Source: Eleginops maclovinus
Taxonomy: Eukaryota; Chordata; Actinopteri; Perciformes; Eleginopidae
Direction: 5' to 3'
Assembly (NCBI RefSeq): GCF_036324505.1
Contig: NC_086368.1
Location: 17,101,878 to 17,165,877, forward strand
DNA: 64,000 nucleotides
Position 1 is the stretch's first letter. The number at the start of each line of letters is the position of its first letter. A program made the position numbers and the translations under genes. Below are positions 59,394 through 64,000 of this stretch, one piece after another. The notes under the pieces are model-generated. The model was not told the origin of the DNA and searched no databases. It worked only from the letters and a program-made list of their open reading frames with translations.

Positions 59394-62300
59394 GTAAGAC
59401 CTCAAGCCCACAGGTGATAGGGCCTACGTCTCTGGTTTTCACACTCTAAGTGCTGGGTCAGCAATGCTTGATTTTTCTTTTTAAATATGGTGGTTGGCGA
59501 AAGGAGGCAACATTATCAATATAATTTGAAAACTAAATAAAATGGTTCTGAACTGAAAATGACAGTACACATCATGATGTATCATGCAAATATCTATCTC
59601 AAAACAGCCTCCTCCCCTCTGCCAAAAAATGAGATAGTAATGATGTAATTCAGCTGTAAGGGAGTAAGTGGACGGGCTACGATCTAAAATGATTAGCTGA
59701 TGAATCACTAAATTGTTCAACAGATAATTATTCTTTGTAACAATTTTGAAAGTGAATTAGTCATTTAACATGTTAACAGATTATTTTGAAAAATAATTTC
59801 TCTTTCACTCTCTATTAAAAAAAAGCCTTATGTGAAAACACAATATTTAGTCTATATGAATAAAGTAACTGGGTGATGGAGATATAATCACCAGATAAAC
59901 ATAATATGTCAAAGTAATCCATGAAATGTGAGATTTAACCAAAATGCTTTTCGATAATCATCTTTTTCCTATTTAGTTTAATGACCAGATAAAAAAAACA
60001 AAAAGTATTGATTCGGGATGTAGCCTATGTTTATCTATGTAGACAACATGTTGTTGTTGTGTCATTGAATAGGCATTTCTTAATAGTGAATGTCTGTTAA
60101 AGATATAGCTTGTGATACCAGAAGCCAGCAATACTTTATTGTAGTGGAGATGTGTTGAGATTGCAGGTGGATAATATTGGCCACTGGGGGCTTGTGCCAG
60201 ACATAACTCTCCTTCCCTCGCTGTCTACAGCACCAATGTAGTCTTTCTACAGGACCTTGATTAAAAGTCTCAACACGACTTTGAAGAGGATGCTGACAGA
60301 TTTACATCTGCTCATAATGTAATGCATTAAAATAACGTAGCTCTTCATTTCATTTAGATCTAATGGATCCACCTCTTGGAAGCAAGAGTTTTAAAATGCT
60401 GAATTTCTTTGGACCGGGTATCATCCTTCTTCAACAGTTGCAAGTGTATTGGCACATATGGCATGCAGTGCTGTTAAACAAATTAGATTGTTGTATTCTG
60501 CAAATGTCTCTGGGAAAGATCAATAGGGTCTCCGCAGAGTGTTCATTTGTTAGATGCTTCTAAAGCTGAGGTGCAATGCATCGCCATAGCTTCCAAATCC
60601 ACTGTGCATGTTTCTTCCAAAGCCTTTGAAGATGCATAACCTAGTTTTTCTTAGAGTGCTGCAAGCAGAGCTGTAAGATCTGGTCACAAATCTGCATGCA
60701 GAACATAATACCATTTCCCTGAAAAGATCCCACTCCGAACAATACTGAGCTACTGGAGAACATTCAACGATTCACCAACATAAAAGCATATTCTGCAGAA
60801 TGCGTGTGTGCACAGCTTCGTACTATAATGACAGTTAACAGTTATGGGTAGTTAAAAATGTACGCAGGCCATTGATGTGCAAAGGGAGAGATTTGTTTTT
60901 AATTGATCACAAATGTACCTGCATGAAAGCAAATAATCTAAAGTATCTAATTGGAAAAACAGGAATTTAAATATCTGTTTTTAGTCCAGCTGCTTTCCTG
61001 TTTTTTTTTTTCCATTCATTTGCTGTTATAATGAATACATCTGACTGTACTGATGTTGACTTTGAGCATCTTGTCAGTAAGTCCCAGCAACCTTTTATTG
61101 AACTTTAAAAAATGATATCACTAAAAACGATATACAGCAATCTAGTCAGCATGGACTCAGGCTGCTGGGATTTGATGAAAGGTTTTCATGGATTGGCTGA
61201 GATTCAGAAGCCATCGTTTTTCAAAACTGCTATCGCTGGGGATGTACATTTCTTGCAGCTACATCCAAATAGTAGAAAGGAATCACTGGTCTATTTCCGT
61301 GTCATGCTACAGCATGAGCAGCCCCTGGAAATTACTAACCGACTGATTAGACTGGTACAGCCGGTGGCTGCACCAGCCTTGCTCTGAGCATGCTCACTCT
61401 GATGGCTGCAGCTGAAAATGTGTTTGGTGTCCACGTTACAAACAAGTTTGGTAAACCATAATTGATGCTTGATTAATATAACTTAATGCCCACTTTTAAT
61501 GTTGCTTATACTTTTCCTAAAATGTAAAAACAAGTGCTATGTAACTCTCAAGGCCTCCAACCAAAATGACTTTAATATACTATTATGGATTACACTATCG
61601 TTTTCTCTCAATTACGCATTATTCTCTCTTGGCCAAAAGGGGGCAGAAGTACTACAAAAACAAGGATAGAGTAACGAAAAAACAAAAAAAACAGCGGCTA
61701 GATCTGTTCTGCAAAATGTCAGTCCGATTTTTCACTGTTAGCTCTGCTTTGGTCTCCAGCAATTCCGAAAAAAACACCTCTTTAACGTGCAATGCATTGG
61801 CGACAACGGAACACAGCGCAATTCGGTAATACAGTTCTCTATAAACAAAAGACGAGTTATTTTTACCTAGGGGCCAGGATTGCCCTGCGTTTTCGACTGT
61901 AGTTGGAATTTTCATAGATGTTTGATTGTTGCGTCACCTGCGTTTCACCCTTTCCCGGAAATGCTGTATTCCGGGGCAGGCGTACTGTTATCTAGATCAC
62001 TAAACTAACGATATTTTAACTAAATCCCGTCACAGAGAACATGATTAAAATACGTCGCCTTTTCATTTTCTCCCAAAGATTTACAATGTTTCCTTATAAC
62101 GCAACGTATTTGTTATGAGTTCACTGCTCCATTTCCGGTTTCCTGCTTTTTGGATAATCTTTTTTTTTTGATAAGTGGGGCAACCATACAGTAAGTCAAA
62201 CCAAAAACAATTACCTTAACAAGCTAAGAAGCTTTGCAGGACTGCTTTTGTGGGGTAATTTATTTTTGCTTCATGAAGCATTAACTTATCATATTCAGTC

Positions 62301-64000
62301 CAGCGTGTGTTCATATCAATTTGTTATTATAGAAAATGCAAATGCCAGTAGGGAATTCATCAAACATAGCAGTCTATAACTCAAATATACCCAAGTTATT
62401 ATGGATAACAAAGAAAACCATCGTATTCTTAAGAGAATATGTGAATAGTTGGTGTTTTTGCTAACGATAAACAGAAACAATTCATATCAAGTAGTTGATT
62501 TTCATATTGACTAAACCGCCTATCCGTGTCTACCGAAGTAAAGTTTAATCTGTGTTCATATTCTCATGTTGATGTGTTTTAATCATTGATATTTATTCAC
62601 ACCAGTGGACCTACAATTTTTCACTAATCTCAAATGGATGATTAAATTACTTAAGCCTTTGAGAAAAAGCAAGTCAAAAGCACACAGAATAAGGCATTCC
62701 CCCCCTATGAGCTATAAATCATGCCCTGCTCCAAAGCTGACAGACTTTTCCTCTTAAATGTGTCTTGTCAGCAACTGTTATTTGGGAATTGAGGCCTGAG
62801 CTCTTCTTGGTTTAGTCTGTAGCTGATATAATTGCGTAATGGAACCTCTCCACTGCACTCAGGATTGGGAGAGTTTGAACGCATGTGCTATGCCTGCCTG
62901 CCACCTCTAAGCTGTAAATCAGTAGTGCTGAAATGCAGTGTGATGCTTGACGCACCCACATGGACAAGGTTTGAAAGACAAATGAAAAAAAAAATACCCT
63001 TGGTATTTGTTCTAATTTGTCTTTAAAAAATGACAATTCTTCAAGCTGGTGAGAATTAATAATGAAAGGGATGAACTGTAAGACTAAAGCAATGTTCTGT
63101 AGAGCTGGAGGGAACTGTAACGTAATGATTTTTTTCTATAAGTGACTCCTTCACATTACACCTGCTAATCTAATTGATCAATAAAATCAAAGGACAAAAT
63201 AAACCAAATCTCTCCACTAGACTGAAGAAATATTCTCTAGTAGATTAAGATGTTAGATGTCACGTTGCATTATTTTTTTTAACAAAATCTACTGATTAGC
63301 ACATTTCCTAATTAGCATGCCTTCCATGTCGCTACACAAGAGAAGCTTTCTTTCACTGCACACTTTTTCACACACATAAAGATACATAGTCACACACAGC
63401 AAGTCTAAATATAGACCAGCTGCTTCAACTCCTCCACGTCCCATCAAGCTCCAGTGTAGCCCTGTCCGCCCAGCCTTTGTTCTCTACAAGAAACCGCCCC
63501 TGGCTGGTTGTGCTATCTGCTGCTAATATCCCAGCATCCACCTGGGAATCTGTCATCAGCTGGGCTGTTAACTACCCACCTGCTTCTGCTCCATCACCTT
63601 TGATCTGCTGTCAGCTTGGCTAACACTGAGGCGGTGTCCCCTTTATTTAGCTGCCGTGCTACTGTCAGTAACGTGGAGCGAAACTTACCTTTTAGCCAGT
63701 CTCATTTTATATGGGATTGCCTTTCCTCCTAGATCGAGCCTGTGGGCCACTGACAACAGTGACCTTTCAGTAGTTGTAGGCTTGATAAGATTGGGGTGCT
63801 GTGGGGCTCAGTAGGGGGTAGCTTTTGGTTCACACAGACGACCTCCAGCTCTACTTCTTCCCACTGCCAAGGCTGATTTTGCCTTTCACTGCTTTAAAGA
63901 GAGAGATGGGAGTAATAGAAGACACTGGCCCCATCCCCCCTTCACATTACATGCTTCAGAGGGACTCCTGTCATGTTAGTCATTTTGCAGACTAGCTTGA
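59394..64000 (+). other. cadps intron 3 (5' part), to the window edge
   Basis: Begins with GTAAGA after the YQACQ codons. The next exon of the family (expected to begin LDNPDEQ-like) was not found before the right edge, so the intron is longer than 4.6 kb. The open frames inside, including a 91-codon one at 61112-61387, have no recognisable domain. The sequence is otherwise unremarkable. Confidence 0.6.

Noticed and set aside
61112..61387. 91-codon open frame in cadps intron 3
   Set aside because: No similarity to the next CADPS exon, no splice borders in phase, and no recognisable family.

Overview
This window is chromosomal DNA from a ray-finned fish, most likely a percomorph-type teleost. 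The evidence is spliced vertebrate genes with GT-AG introns, a low-GC background, abundant (CA)n microsatellites, a Tc1-type DD34E transposon, a tRNA-derived SINE with the usual fish 3' tail, and the gene order SLC6 transporter - RH2 opsins - synaptoporin - CADPS. That order is, as far as I know, the standard neighbourhood of the green-sensitive RH2 cone opsins in teleosts. The species cannot be named from sequence alone.

Layout. (1) 0.37-1.17 kb, minus strand: the last exons of a gene I do not recognise. (2) 3.4-9.1 kb, plus strand: a complete 14-exon SLC6 GABA/taurine-type transporter (612 aa, slc6a13-like). (3) 9.1-20.7 kb: intergenic DNA rich in mobile elements, with a Tc1-type MITE, three copies of one interspersed element in the region as a whole (two lie here as a tandem pair), a LINE 3' fragment, and a full-length Tc1/mariner transposon with an uninterrupted 340-codon transposase. 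(4) 20.7-28.6 kb: two RH2 opsin genes, head to head. The minus-strand copy has glutamate at the bovine-122 spectral site but carries a one-base deletion in exon 1. The plus-strand copy is intact (352 aa) and has glutamine at that site. A ~155-bp inverted repeat brackets the minus-strand copy and suggests that the segment was flipped from a tandem arrangement. (5) 32.4-35.7 kb, minus strand: complete synaptoporin (5 exons, 298 aa). (6) 44.1 kb to the right edge, plus strand: the first three coding exons (260 aa) of CADPS, with a GC-rich promoter region and very long introns. The gene runs off the window.

How they relate. The opsins are cone photopigments of the retina. synpr and cadps encode a synaptic-vesicle protein and a dense-core-vesicle priming factor, and the SLC6 gene encodes a Na+/Cl--coupled transporter. 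They are neighbours by ancient synteny, not members of an operon-like unit. I found no sign of a novel multi-gene system. The most informative observations are the single-base lesion in one RH2 copy, the spectral-site divergence between the copies, the probable inversion, and a Tc1 element that looks intact. Coordinates of exons were derived by hand from splice signals, reading phase and family homology.
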